Made by a program: the position numbers and the translations under genes. A model generated the notes under the pieces. The model did no database searches and was not told the DNA's origin. It worked only from the letters and a program-made list of their open reading frames with translations. Shown piece after piece: positions 1-7,407 of a DNA stretch of 46,503 bases. The DNA comes from Bacteroidota bacterium. Its GTDB lineage: Bacteria > Bacteroidota > Bacteroidia > Flavobacteriales_F > PHOS-HE28. Within the stretch, counting starts at the first letter, position 1. Every line of letters begins with the position of its first letter. The stretch is taken from positions 1 to 46,503 of the forward strand of contig CAUJFM010000334.1 of assembly GCA_963169595.1 (NCBI GenBank). The letters run 5' to 3'.

Positions 1-501
1 CTCGAAATGCCCGATGAGGCACTCGTAGTTGTTGCGCATGTCGATCACCAGCGCGCCTTCGGCCATCTTCCGGTTGAAGGTGGCCGCGTCGAGGTGCTGG
101 CCAACGTCGGTCACGTCGAAGGCATCATCGGCCAGTCCGTCGGCCACGATCTTCTGCTTCACCTTGAGGATGAGCTTGAGGAAGCTCCGGCCGTCATCTT
201 CCACCGCGATCTTCCACGGCACGTCGCGGAAGGCCTCGCGGCCGTCCAGGTTGGCCCGGAAGCGCTCCAGGTTGGCCGTGGGCACGCTCACCTGGGCGTT
301 GATGCCTTCCTGCGCGATGTAGATGCGGCCCAGCACACCCAGGGCCTCCCATTCCGCGTAGAGGGTATTCCGAAGTTCCTGCACTTCGGCGAGCCGCACA
401 TAGCGGTAGAAGGAGAGCGTGGTGCGGGGCACACCTTCGCGTTCCAGCCGGACCCGGAGCTCTTCCGGGCTGTGCAGGTTGCGAAGGCGGTGCGGGTCCA
501 T
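1..501 (-). CDS. trhO: tRNA uridine(34) hydroxylase TrhO, rhodanese family (partial, 3' end outside window)
   Basis: The reading frame runs from an ATG at 501 to the window edge without a stop, giving 167 N-terminal residues. An in-frame TAA lies just upstream, so 501 is the first possible ATG. The N-terminal half resembles the ferredoxin-like domain of the UPF0176/YceA/TrhO family (FYRYVRLAE, IYIAQEGINAQVS). The visible end, VIDMRNNYECLIGHF, is the start of the rhodanese domain typical of this family. TrhO uses oxygen to hydroxylate U34 of some tRNAs, a step toward 5-methoxyuridine or 5-carboxymethoxyuridine. The catalytic cysteine lies beyond the window and cannot be checked. A TAATTTCG element ends only 4 nt before the ATG, so the mRNA is probably leaderless. 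Family recognition is good; the function is known from family members. Confidence 0.88.
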   Translation of the reverse strand, partial: MDPHRLRNLHSPEELRVRLEREGVPRTTLSFYRYVRLAEVQELRNTLYAEWEALGVLGRIYIAQEGINAQVSVPTANLERFRANLDGREAFRDVPWKIAVEDDGRSFLKLILKVKQKIVADGLADDAFDVTDVGQHLDAATFNRKMAEGALVIDMRNNYECLIGHFE

Positions 502-505
502 GGGA

Positions 506-513
506 CGAAATTA
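506..513 (-). promoter_or_regulatory. -7 promoter element of trhO (TAATTTCG)
   Basis: On the minus strand this 8-mer matches TAnnTTTG with one change (TTCG). The gap to the trhO ATG is 4 nt, which predicts transcription starting at or next to the start codon. Confidence 0.55.
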
Positions 514-555
514 CGGCAGGGGTCTGTGGTGGAAGTGGGGGGAGGCTTCCCCGCA

Positions 556-563
556 TAGCTTTG
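556..563 (+). promoter_or_regulatory. -7 promoter element of the threonine dehydrogenase gene (TAGCTTTG)
   Basis: Perfect match to the Bacteroidota TAnnTTTG element, 19 nt before the ATG at 583. Confidence 0.6.
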
Positions 564-582
564 CCCGCTCGCATCCGCTTCG

Positions 583-1554
583 ATGACCACCACCACATCC
601 TCCGACACTTCCCGGCGCATCCTTGTTATCGGCTCCTCCGGCCAGATCGGTACCGAGCTCGTCGAAGGCCTCCGGGCCCGCTTTGGCAACGATAACGTCG
701 TGGCCTCCGATATCAAGGAGCCCCAAGTGAAGCAGGATGGTCCCTTCGTGCTGGTGGACGCCATGGACCGCCGGGGCATTGAACGCATCATCGACAAGCA
801 CGGCATCACCGAAGTGTACCTCCTGGCCGCCCTGCTCAGCGCCACCGCCGAGAAGGACCCCGCCTTCGCCTGGAAGCTCAATATGGAGAGCCTCTTCATC
901 GTGCTGGAACTGGCCCGGGAGGGGAAGGTGAAGAAGGTCTACTGGCCCAGCAGCATCGCGGTGTTCGGCCCCACCACGCCGAAGGACAGCACCCCGCAGC
1001 AGACGGTGACCGAGCCCACCACCGTCTACGGCATCAGCAAGCTGGCCGGTGAGGGCTGGTGCCAGTACTACCACAAGCGCTATGGGGTGGATGTCCGCAG
1101 CATCCGCTACCCCGGCCTCATCGGCTGGAAGAGCGCCCCGGGCGGGGGGACCACCGATTACGCGGTGCACATCTTCCACGAGGCCATCAAGCACGGGAAG
1201 TACACCAGTTTCCTGGGGCCGAAGAGCACCCTGCCCATGATGTATATGCCGGACGCCATCCGCGCCACCATCGACCTGATGGAGGCGCCCGCCGAACAGG
1301 TGAAACAACGCACCAGCTACAACCTGGCCGGGTTCAGCTTCGATCCGGAACAGATCGCCGCCGAGGTGCGCCGTCACCTCCCCGGCTTCACCATCGACTA
1401 CGCGCCGGACCACCGCCAGGCCATTGCCGACAGCTGGCCGCGCAGCATCGACGACAGCGCCGCCCGTGCCGACTGGGGCTGGAGGCCGCAGTACGACCTC
1501 AGCGCGATGGTGGACGACATGATGGTGAACCTGAAGCGGGAGCTGGTCGCCTGA
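583..1554 (+). CDS. tdh: L-threonine 3-dehydrogenase, SDR type
   Basis: This 323-residue protein is an extended short-chain dehydrogenase. It has an N-terminal Rossmann motif GSSGQIG (about residues 17-23) and a catalytic Y149-G-I-S-K153 pair. The segment RYPGLIGWKSAPGGGTTDYA followed by a YMPDAIRATIDLM stretch is characteristic of the SDR-type NAD-dependent threonine dehydrogenases known from Flavobacterium and trypanosomatids, as opposed to the zinc-dependent Tdh of E. coli. The predicted reaction is oxidation of L-threonine to 2-amino-3-ketobutyrate in the cytoplasm, feeding glycine plus acetyl-CoA formation. The start is supported by the -7 element 19 nt upstream. It is divergent from trhO. 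Another NAD-dependent epimerase is possible but less likely given the family-specific segment. Confidence 0.88.
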   Translation: MTTTTSSDTSRRILVIGSSGQIGTELVEGLRARFGNDNVVASDIKEPQVKQDGPFVLVDAMDRRGIERIIDKHGITEVYLLAALLSATAEKDPAFAWKLNMESLFIVLELAREGKVKKVYWPSSIAVFGPTTPKDSTPQQTVTEPTTVYGISKLAGEGWCQYYHKRYGVDVRSIRYPGLIGWKSAPGGGTTDYAVHIFHEAIKHGKYTSFLGPKSTLPMMYMPDAIRATIDLMEAPAEQVKQRTSYNLAGFSFDPEQIAAEVRRHLPGFTIDYAPDHRQAIADSWPRSIDDSAARADWGWRPQYDLSAMVDDMMVNLKRELVA

Positions 1555-1664
1555 ACCCGCTCGGTGCGGTAATGCCGGGGCGCCAAGCTGACCGGTATGT
1601 AACCCGGAGGCCGGTTCTTTCGTTCCGCGTGCGGAAAGTCACTTCTCAGCGAAGCGAACGAGCC

Positions 1665-2564
1665 ATGATGAGCCGATCCCTTGCCCTGACCATCACCATA
1701 CTCCTGTGCATGCTGGCCGCGATGGGTCCCACCTGGGCTCAGGCCAGCACCGACCAGGACACCCTGAACCGGGTGGACGACATGGGCCGCAAGCACGGTT
1801 ACTGGCGCTTCGTGGCCCCGTCCACGGAAAAGGCCGGCTATCCGGATGGTGCATTGGTGGAGGAGGGTCGCTACAACGGTGGCAAGCGCGTGGGCCTATG
1901 GCGCCGCTACTGGCCCAATGGCAAGGTGATGAGCGAGATCACCTACCAGATGGGCCGTCCCAAGGGCGCCTACACCACCTATTACCCCAGTGGCCGGTTG
2001 GAGGAGCAGGGCACCTGGGACCTGGACCGCAACACGGGCAAGTTCCAGCGCTGGCACCCCAATGGCCAGCTGGCCCAGGATTTCGTGTTCAACGCCTACG
2101 GGGTGCGCGATGGCGAGCAGAAGTACTTCCACGAGAACGGCAAGCTGGCCGTGCAGGTGAACATCGAGGAGGGCAAGGAGGATGGCACGTTGAAGCGCTA
2201 CACCACCGATGGACAGTTGCAGCAGGTGGCGGAGTTCAATGACGGGGTGGTGAACCCGGCCAACAGCCGCTACATCCGCTCAGTGCCGAAGGCGGATGAC
2301 GTGAAGGCCGACCCCAAGGCCGCCCCCGCACCGGCCGTGACCCCGGCCGAGACCACCAATGCCGTGGCCTTCCGCGAGAACGGGTTCAATACCCTCTATG
2401 ACCGCCAGTTGCGCATCTCCCAGCAGGGCGAGTTCGTGAACGGGCGGCTGTACGACGGCAAGCGGTACATCTACGACGCCAACGGCATCCTCTCGCGGAT
2501 CCAGGTCTACAAGGGCGGCCGCTATGCCGGCGATGCCGTGATCACCGACGAGGACCGGAAGTAG
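1665..2564 (+). CDS. secreted MORN-variant / YwqK-like repeat protein
   Basis: The start was placed at the first of two adjacent ATGs (1665, 1668) because a signal peptide follows at once (LALTITILLCMLAAMGPTWA, about residues 5-24). The open frame further upstream is only antisense coding potential. The 299-residue product contains about five repeats of the MORN_2/YwqK type, recognisable by G-x-W-x-x-Y-x-P-N/S-G-K/Q pattern units (LWRRYWPNGK, AYTTYYPSGR, KFQRWHPNGQ, EQKYFHENGK, LKRYTTDGQ). A Pro/Ala linker (PKAAPAPAVTPAE) precedes a last domain of about 65 residues. Such proteins are common exported proteins in Bacteroidota; the antitoxin label for YwqK is weakly founded and no toxin partner is adjacent. 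The role is unknown, perhaps a periplasmic or surface binding scaffold. Confidence 0.7.
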   Translation: MMSRSLALTITILLCMLAAMGPTWAQASTDQDTLNRVDDMGRKHGYWRFVAPSTEKAGYPDGALVEEGRYNGGKRVGLWRRYWPNGKVMSEITYQMGRPKGAYTTYYPSGRLEEQGTWDLDRNTGKFQRWHPNGQLAQDFVFNAYGVRDGEQKYFHENGKLAVQVNIEEGKEDGTLKRYTTDGQLQQVAEFNDGVVNPANSRYIRSVPKADDVKADPKAAPAPAVTPAETTNAVAFRENGFNTLYDRQLRISQQGEFVNGRLYDGKRYIYDANGILSRIQVYKGGRYAGDAVITDEDRK

Positions 2565-2589
2565 GGACCGCCGCATCCCGCGCGCAGGC

Positions 2590-2597
2590 TACCTTCG
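2590..2597 (+). promoter_or_regulatory. -7 promoter element of cysS (TACCTTCG)
   Basis: TAnnTTCG variant of the Bacteroidota -7 element, 18 nt before the cysS ATG. Confidence 0.5.
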
Positions 2598-2615
2598 CGG
2601 ACGTTCCCGAAGGCC

Positions 2616-4109
2616 ATGTCCCACGCGCAGAAAGGTCCACTCTACCTCACCAATACGCTTACCCGGAGGAAGGAGGAGTTCATCCCCCTTCGTCCCCCGC
2701 ACGTGGGCCTCTACGTCTGTGGTCCCACCGTGTACAGCGATGTGCACCTGGGCAACGTGCGCACCTTCACCACATTCGACCTGCTGTACCGCTGGCTGCG
2801 GCACCTGGGCTACACCGTGCGCTACGTGCGCAACATCACCGATGTGGGCCACCTGGTGGGCGATGTGGACGAGGGCGAGGACAAGATCGCCAAGCGCGCC
2901 CGGCTGGAGCAGTTGGAGCCGATGGAGATCGTGCAGAAGTACACCAACGGCTTCCACGATGTGATGCGGCTCTTCAACATCCTGCCGCCCAGCATCGAGC
3001 CCACGGCCACGGGCCACCTGATCGAGCAGATCGAGATGGTGAAGCGGATCATCGACGCGGGCTATGGCTACGAGGCCAACGGCAGCGTGTACTTCGACGT
3101 GCCGAAGTTCGCGGAGAAGCATGCCTACGGGGAGCTGAGCGGCCGAAGGATCGATGAGCTGCAGGCCAACACGCGCGACACCGAGGGGATGGACGAGAAG
3201 CGCAGTCCGCTCGACTTCGCCATCTGGAAGAAGGCCGATCCCACGCACCTGATGAAGTGGCCCAGCCCCTGGGGCGAAGGCTTCCCCGGCTGGCACCTGG
3301 AGTGCTCGGCCATGAGCACCAAGTACCTCGGGCAGACCTTCGACATCCACGGCGGGGGCATGGACCTGAAGTTCCCGCACCACGAGTGCGAGATCGCGCA
3401 GAGCGTCGCGGCCGACGGGCATGCTCCGGTGCGCTACTGGATGCACGGCAACATGCTCACCGTGAACGGCCGCAAGATGGCCAAGAGCGAGGGCAACGGC
3501 TTCACCCCGGAGGAGCTCATCACCGGCAACCACAAGCTACTGGAGAAGGGCTACAGCGCCATGACGGTGCGCTTCTTCATGCTGCAGTGCCACTATGCCA
3601 GCACGCTCGACTTCAGCAATGCCGCCCTGCAGGCCGCCGAGAAAGGGCTGGAGCGCCTGATGGCCGCCATGGACGTGCTGGACAAGCTGAAGCCTGCACC
3701 CGCTCCGGATGCCGCGCAGGACGAGGCGGTGAAGGCCCTGGCCCAGCGCTGCCACGAGGCGATGAACGACGACCTCAACTCGCCGGTACTGATCGCCGAG
3801 CTGTTCGAGGGCGTGCGCCTGATCAATTCGGCCAACGATGGCAAGGTGCTGCTCAGCGCGGCCGCCATCAGCGGTCTGCAGGAGCTCTTCCGCGCGATGG
3901 TCTTCGATGTGCTGGGTCTGAAGCGCGAGGCGCAGGCCGCTGCCGATGACAAGGCGCTGGACGGCCTCGTGCAGGTCTTCATCCAGATGCGCGCCGAGGC
4001 CAAGGCCCGCAAGGACTTCGCCACCAGCGACCGCATCCGCGACCAGCTTGCGGCCATGGGCATCGTGCTGAAGGACACCAAGGAAGGCACCACCTGGCAA
4101 CGCGCCTGA
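2616..4109 (+). CDS. cysS: cysteinyl-tRNA synthetase
   Basis: This 497-residue class I aminoacyl-tRNA synthetase charges tRNA-Cys with cysteine using ATP. It carries the HIGH-type signature as H44-L-G-N (VYSDVHLGNVRT) and the KMSKS loop as K287-M-A-K-S291. The zinc site is visible as C35 (YVCGPT), C230 (HLECSAMS) and the HHECE cluster at 255-259. The C-terminal part (about residues 360-497) is the helical DALR-type anticodon-binding region. Length is normal for the family. A -7 element sits 18 nt before the start. The downstream M28 lipoprotein gene begins 3 nt after the stop, so the two are probably co-transcribed, although their functions are unrelated. Confidence 0.97.
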   Translation: MSHAQKGPLYLTNTLTRRKEEFIPLRPPHVGLYVCGPTVYSDVHLGNVRTFTTFDLLYRWLRHLGYTVRYVRNITDVGHLVGDVDEGEDKIAKRARLEQLEPMEIVQKYTNGFHDVMRLFNILPPSIEPTATGHLIEQIEMVKRIIDAGYGYEANGSVYFDVPKFAEKHAYGELSGRRIDELQANTRDTEGMDEKRSPLDFAIWKKADPTHLMKWPSPWGEGFPGWHLECSAMSTKYLGQTFDIHGGGMDLKFPHHECEIAQSVAADGHAPVRYWMHGNMLTVNGRKMAKSEGNGFTPEELITGNHKLLEKGYSAMTVRFFMLQCHYASTLDFSNAALQAAEKGLERLMAAMDVLDKLKPAPAPDAAQDEAVKALAQRCHEAMNDDLNSPVLIAELFEGVRLINSANDGKVLLSAAAISGLQELFRAMVFDVLGLKREAQAAADDKALDGLVQVFIQMRAEAKARKDFATSDRIRDQLAAMGIVLKDTKEGTTWQRA

Positions 4110-4111
4110 TC

Positions 4112-5128
4112 ATGAACCGGAACCGCTTCCTCCGCAGCCATCAGTGGCCTGCCTGCCTCCTTGTCGCACTGGCCTTCACGGCGTGCACCCCGGATGCGCC
4201 GGAGACCCCGCCGCCCACCACACCCGCGCTGCCCGAACTGCCGCCCACACCGGTGTTCAACGCCGATAGCGCTTACGCTTTCGTGCAGCGTCAGGTCGAC
4301 TTCGGACCGCGTGTGCCGGGCACGCCCGCGCACACGGCCTGTGCCGATTGGATGGTGGCCCGCCTGAAGGCCGCCGGGGCCGAGGTGATCGAGCAGACCG
4401 GCACGGTGACCGTGTACACCGGCCAGAAGCTGCCCCTGCGGAACCTCTTCGCACGCTGGGCGCCCGACCGCAAGGAGCGCATCCTGCTGCTCGCCCACTA
4501 CGACACGCGCCCGATGGCCGACAAGGACGATGAGCGCAAGAACCAGCCCATCGATGGCGCCAACGATGGGGGCAGCGGCGCGGGTGTGCTGTTGGAGATC
4601 GCCCGGCACCTGGCCGCGAAGGAGCATGGTCCGGGCGTGGACATCCTCTTCACCGATGTGGAGGACCACGGACAGCCCAGCGGGGCCATGACCTTGGACG
4701 ACAACAGCATCGATACCTGGGCGCTCGGTGCGCAGTACTTTGCCAAGAACCCGCCCGTGCCCGGCTACCAGGCGCGCTTCGGCATCCTGCTGGACATGGT
4801 GGGTGCGAAGGATGCGGTCTTCTACCGGGAGGCCATCAGCATGCAGTTCGCACCGGCCGTGGTGGCCAAGGTGTGGAAGACCGCGGCAGCGCTGGGGCAT
4901 GGCGAGCGCTTCGTGCAGGAGACGAAGTACTTCGTGGGTACGGATGACCATGTGCCCATCAACCGCACGTTGCGCATCCCCACCATCGACATCATCGAGT
5001 ACCACGAGGCCACCGGTGCCTTCCATCCGAGCTGGCACACCCACGATGACAACATGGCCGTGATCGACCGGGCCTCCCTGAACGCCGTGGGCTCCACCGT
5101 GCTGGAAGTGGTCTGGAAGGAGCGGTGA
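4112..5128 (+). CDS. M28-family zinc aminopeptidase / glutaminyl-cyclase-like lipoprotein
   Basis: The 338-residue product has a lipoprotein signal peptide ending in a lipobox (LAFTACT, Cys near residue 25), followed by a Pro-rich linker. The rest is an M28 fold. The metal-ligand motifs are HYDTRP, GANDGGSGAG, the acidic DVEDHG and a late THDDN histidine. The arrangement resembles bacterial glutaminyl-peptide cyclotransferase-like M28 proteins, which may act either as aminopeptidases or as cyclases of N-terminal glutamine. In T9SS bacteria, N-terminal Gln cyclisation of exported proteins is a known activity of such enzymes, so that role is plausible but not shown. It is predicted to be membrane-anchored and to face the periplasm or surface. 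The gene starts 3 nt after cysS and has no promoter element of its own that I can see. Confidence 0.82.
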   Translation: MNRNRFLRSHQWPACLLVALAFTACTPDAPETPPPTTPALPELPPTPVFNADSAYAFVQRQVDFGPRVPGTPAHTACADWMVARLKAAGAEVIEQTGTVTVYTGQKLPLRNLFARWAPDRKERILLLAHYDTRPMADKDDERKNQPIDGANDGGSGAGVLLEIARHLAAKEHGPGVDILFTDVEDHGQPSGAMTLDDNSIDTWALGAQYFAKNPPVPGYQARFGILLDMVGAKDAVFYREAISMQFAPAVVAKVWKTAAALGHGERFVQETKYFVGTDDHVPINRTLRIPTIDIIEYHEATGAFHPSWHTHDDNMAVIDRASLNAVGSTVLEVVWKER

Positions 5129-5223
5129 GGGGCCTTGCGGGCTCAGCACTCCAAGGGAGGGGTGATCGTGTGGCACCGTGATGGGGCAGGCCGGGTAGCT
5201 TCACTCGACCTATCCACCGGAAC

Positions 5224-7299
5224 ATGAAGCACGCGTTACTCCTTCTGGCCGTCCTCCCGGCCATGGCACAAGGCCAGTCCCTGGTCTCCACATCGAACCA
5301 GAGCAGGACCGTCCTGCTGGAAGACTTCACGGGGATCCACTGCGGATACTGTCCGGAAGGACATGCCATCGCGGCCGCGCTGGAGGCCCAGCATGGCCCA
5401 CGCATCGCGGTGGTGGGCGTGCATGCCGGTCCCTATGCCACACCGGCCACGGGTGAGCCCGACTTCCGGACCACGGACGGTAACGCGATCGATAGCTACT
5501 TCACTATTGGTGGTTATCCCGCCGGTGTGATCAGCCGCCACCTGTTCAATGGTGCGGATGATCTGGGCCGCGGGGCCTGGGAGGGTGCGGTGAACGAGAT
5601 GCTCGCGCTTCCTTCACCGGTCAACCTCGGTGTGGCCAGTGCCTTCGATGCGGGCACCCGTGAACTGACCGTGACCGTCGAACTGCTGTACACCGCGGAC
5701 AGCCCGGCCGGTGAGGACTACATCAGCGTGCTGCTCACCGAGAACGGCATCGTCGGCCCCCAGACCGATTACGGACCATCGGGCAACCACACGGACTATG
5801 AGCACAACCATGTGCTGCGCACCTACATCACGCCCACCTGGGGTGAGGCCGTGGGCACCACCGCGCAGGGCACCTCGGTGATCCGTACCTACACCTTCAC
5901 CGTGCCCGAGGAGTGGAACGCCGCCAACTGCGATGTGGTGGCCTTCGTGAGCGAGGACCACAGCGATGTGTACCAGGTGCGTGAGGTGCCGGCCATCGGC
6001 GGTACCACCCTGGTCGTTGGCGAACTGGTGGGACCGGCCCTGACCCATGTGGCGGGAAGCAATGGCCAGAACACGGTGTTCAACAGCACCCTGACGAACG
6101 TGCTGGGTGGGGATGCCGACTATCAGGTCACGCTCACGAGTTATGGATCACCGGTGACCTGGGCGAGCTCCATGGTGGTCGACGGCACGCCCATCGCGAA
6201 CCCCGGAACCATTGCCGTGGCCGATGCCGCAACGGTGACCATTGCCGTGCAGGTGACCCCCGATGCCGCTCCGGGGATCGGCCGGTATGTGTTGAGCATC
6301 GCTTCCGTGAACGACCCGGGAGCGCCCGTGCTCGAGCAGGAGTTCAACGTGATCAGCGGCATCACCGACCTCATCGTGACCCACACCGGCGCGGAGCAGT
6401 GGGAGCAGCTGTACATCGATGGACTGGAGCAGGCCGGCAACCAGGCCTACGCCGCCACCTCCAAGGCCAAGTTCCTGCGTTTCGGAGCGGATGGTGCCCT
6501 TGGCGGCATCAACAACCTCTATGTCAACGTGAGCTGGACCTTCCCCTCGCTCACCGATGATGAAGTGGCCCTGCTGATCGCGCACATGGACGGCGGTGGG
6601 GATGTGATGATCGCCGGACAGGACATCGGTTGGGACCAGAGCGGTGCCACGGGGAGCTACGGCACGCCGGCCACACAGTCCTTCTACGCCTCGTACATGC
6701 ACGCCACCTTTGTGGCCGATGGCAGCAGCGCCAACAACCTGGTGAACTTCCTCGATGCGGACGCGGTGTTCGGCACGGTGCCCAACAGCACGGTGGCCAA
6801 CGTGTTCGCGAACAACACCTATCCGGAGGAGATCACGCCCATCGCACCCGCCGTCGGCATCCTGCACTACGGCACCAACGTGAACAAGATCGGGGCGCTG
6901 CGTTGCGACAACGGCACCTATAAGGTGGTCTACTTCGGCGTCGGTCCGGAGCAGATGAACAATGCCGCCGTGGGCCGTGCCATGGTGCAGCTCAGTCACG
7001 ACTGGTTCTATGGCGTGGTCAGCGTGGATGAACTGGACGGTCAGCTGGCGAACGCCTTGGGACAGGCTTATCCCGTGCCGGCCTCCGACCGCATCACCAT
7101 TCCGTTGAACGAGCTGACGGAAGCCGCCGAGCTGAACGTGTTCGATGCCAGTGGTCGTTGCATCCTGCGTCAGCGCGTGGGTGCGGGCGCCACGGTGATC
7201 GACATCGATGTGGCCGGCCTGGAGCCCGGCGTGTACCGTTATGCCCTGCGCTCCGTACAGGGCCTCGGCACCGCACGTGCGTTCCAAGTGATCCGCTAA
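5224..7299 (+). CDS. Omp28-like secreted protein with T9SS sorting domain
   Basis: The 691-residue protein has a signal peptide (ALLLLAVLPAMAQG) and then a thioredoxin-like Omp28 domain starting with VLLEDFTGIHCGYCPEGH. The C-G-Y-C motif has the redox CxxC spacing. The middle (about residues 260-380) contains Ig-like beta-sandwich sequence. The last 80 residues are a type A T9SS C-terminal sorting domain, with YPVPASDRITI, LNVFDASGR and LEPGVYRYAL followed by a short final strand. It is predicted to be exported by Sec and then carried across the outer membrane by T9SS and attached to the surface. Omp28 of Porphyromonas gingivalis has been proposed as an adhesin; the role of this protein is unknown. 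A weak TAGCTTCA element lies at 5196-5203. A strong terminator follows the gene. Confidence 0.83.
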   Translation: MKHALLLLAVLPAMAQGQSLVSTSNQSRTVLLEDFTGIHCGYCPEGHAIAAALEAQHGPRIAVVGVHAGPYATPATGEPDFRTTDGNAIDSYFTIGGYPAGVISRHLFNGADDLGRGAWEGAVNEMLALPSPVNLGVASAFDAGTRELTVTVELLYTADSPAGEDYISVLLTENGIVGPQTDYGPSGNHTDYEHNHVLRTYITPTWGEAVGTTAQGTSVIRTYTFTVPEEWNAANCDVVAFVSEDHSDVYQVREVPAIGGTTLVVGELVGPALTHVAGSNGQNTVFNSTLTNVLGGDADYQVTLTSYGSPVTWASSMVVDGTPIANPGTIAVADAATVTIAVQVTPDAAPGIGRYVLSIASVNDPGAPVLEQEFNVISGITDLIVTHTGAEQWEQLYIDGLEQAGNQAYAATSKAKFLRFGADGALGGINNLYVNVSWTFPSLTDDEVALLIAHMDGGGDVMIAGQDIGWDQSGATGSYGTPATQSFYASYMHATFVADGSSANNLVNFLDADAVFGTVPNSTVANVFANNTYPEEITPIAPAVGILHYGTNVNKIGALRCDNGTYKVVYFGVGPEQMNNAAVGRAMVQLSHDWFYGVVSVDELDGQLANALGQAYPVPASDRITIPLNELTEAAELNVFDASGRCILRQRVGAGATVIDIDVAGLEPGVYRYALRSVQGLGTARAFQVIR

Positions 7300-7320
7300 G
7301 CCTGCTGCCACCCGCGGCTG

Positions 7321-7364
7321 ACAGCCCCGCGCACCGCCTGCAAGGCCCTGGTGCGCGGGGCTGT
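7321..7364 (+). terminator. intrinsic terminator-like hairpin after the Omp28-like gene
   Basis: The arms 7321-7335 and 7350-7364 are perfectly complementary over 15 bp, with a 14-nt loop. The 3' side is followed by TTCCGTT rather than a clean T run. It lies between the Omp28-like gene and polA. Confidence 0.7.
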
Positions 7365-7395
7365 TCCGTTGGGGACCAAGGGGAGGGAGGCGCGC

Positions 7396-7403
7396 TACCT
7401 TCG
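7396..7403 (+). promoter_or_regulatory. -7 promoter element of polA (TACCTTCG)
   Basis: TAnnTTCG variant ending 4 nt before the polA ATG at 7408. This spacing fixes the start codon and predicts a leaderless transcript. Confidence 0.6.
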
Positions 7404-7407
7404 GCCC

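Noticed and set aside
3593..5176. 527-codon open frame on the minus strand
   Set aside because: It lies opposite cysS and the M28 gene, both of which have intact catalytic motifs; the translation is His/Gly/Arg-rich and without motifs.
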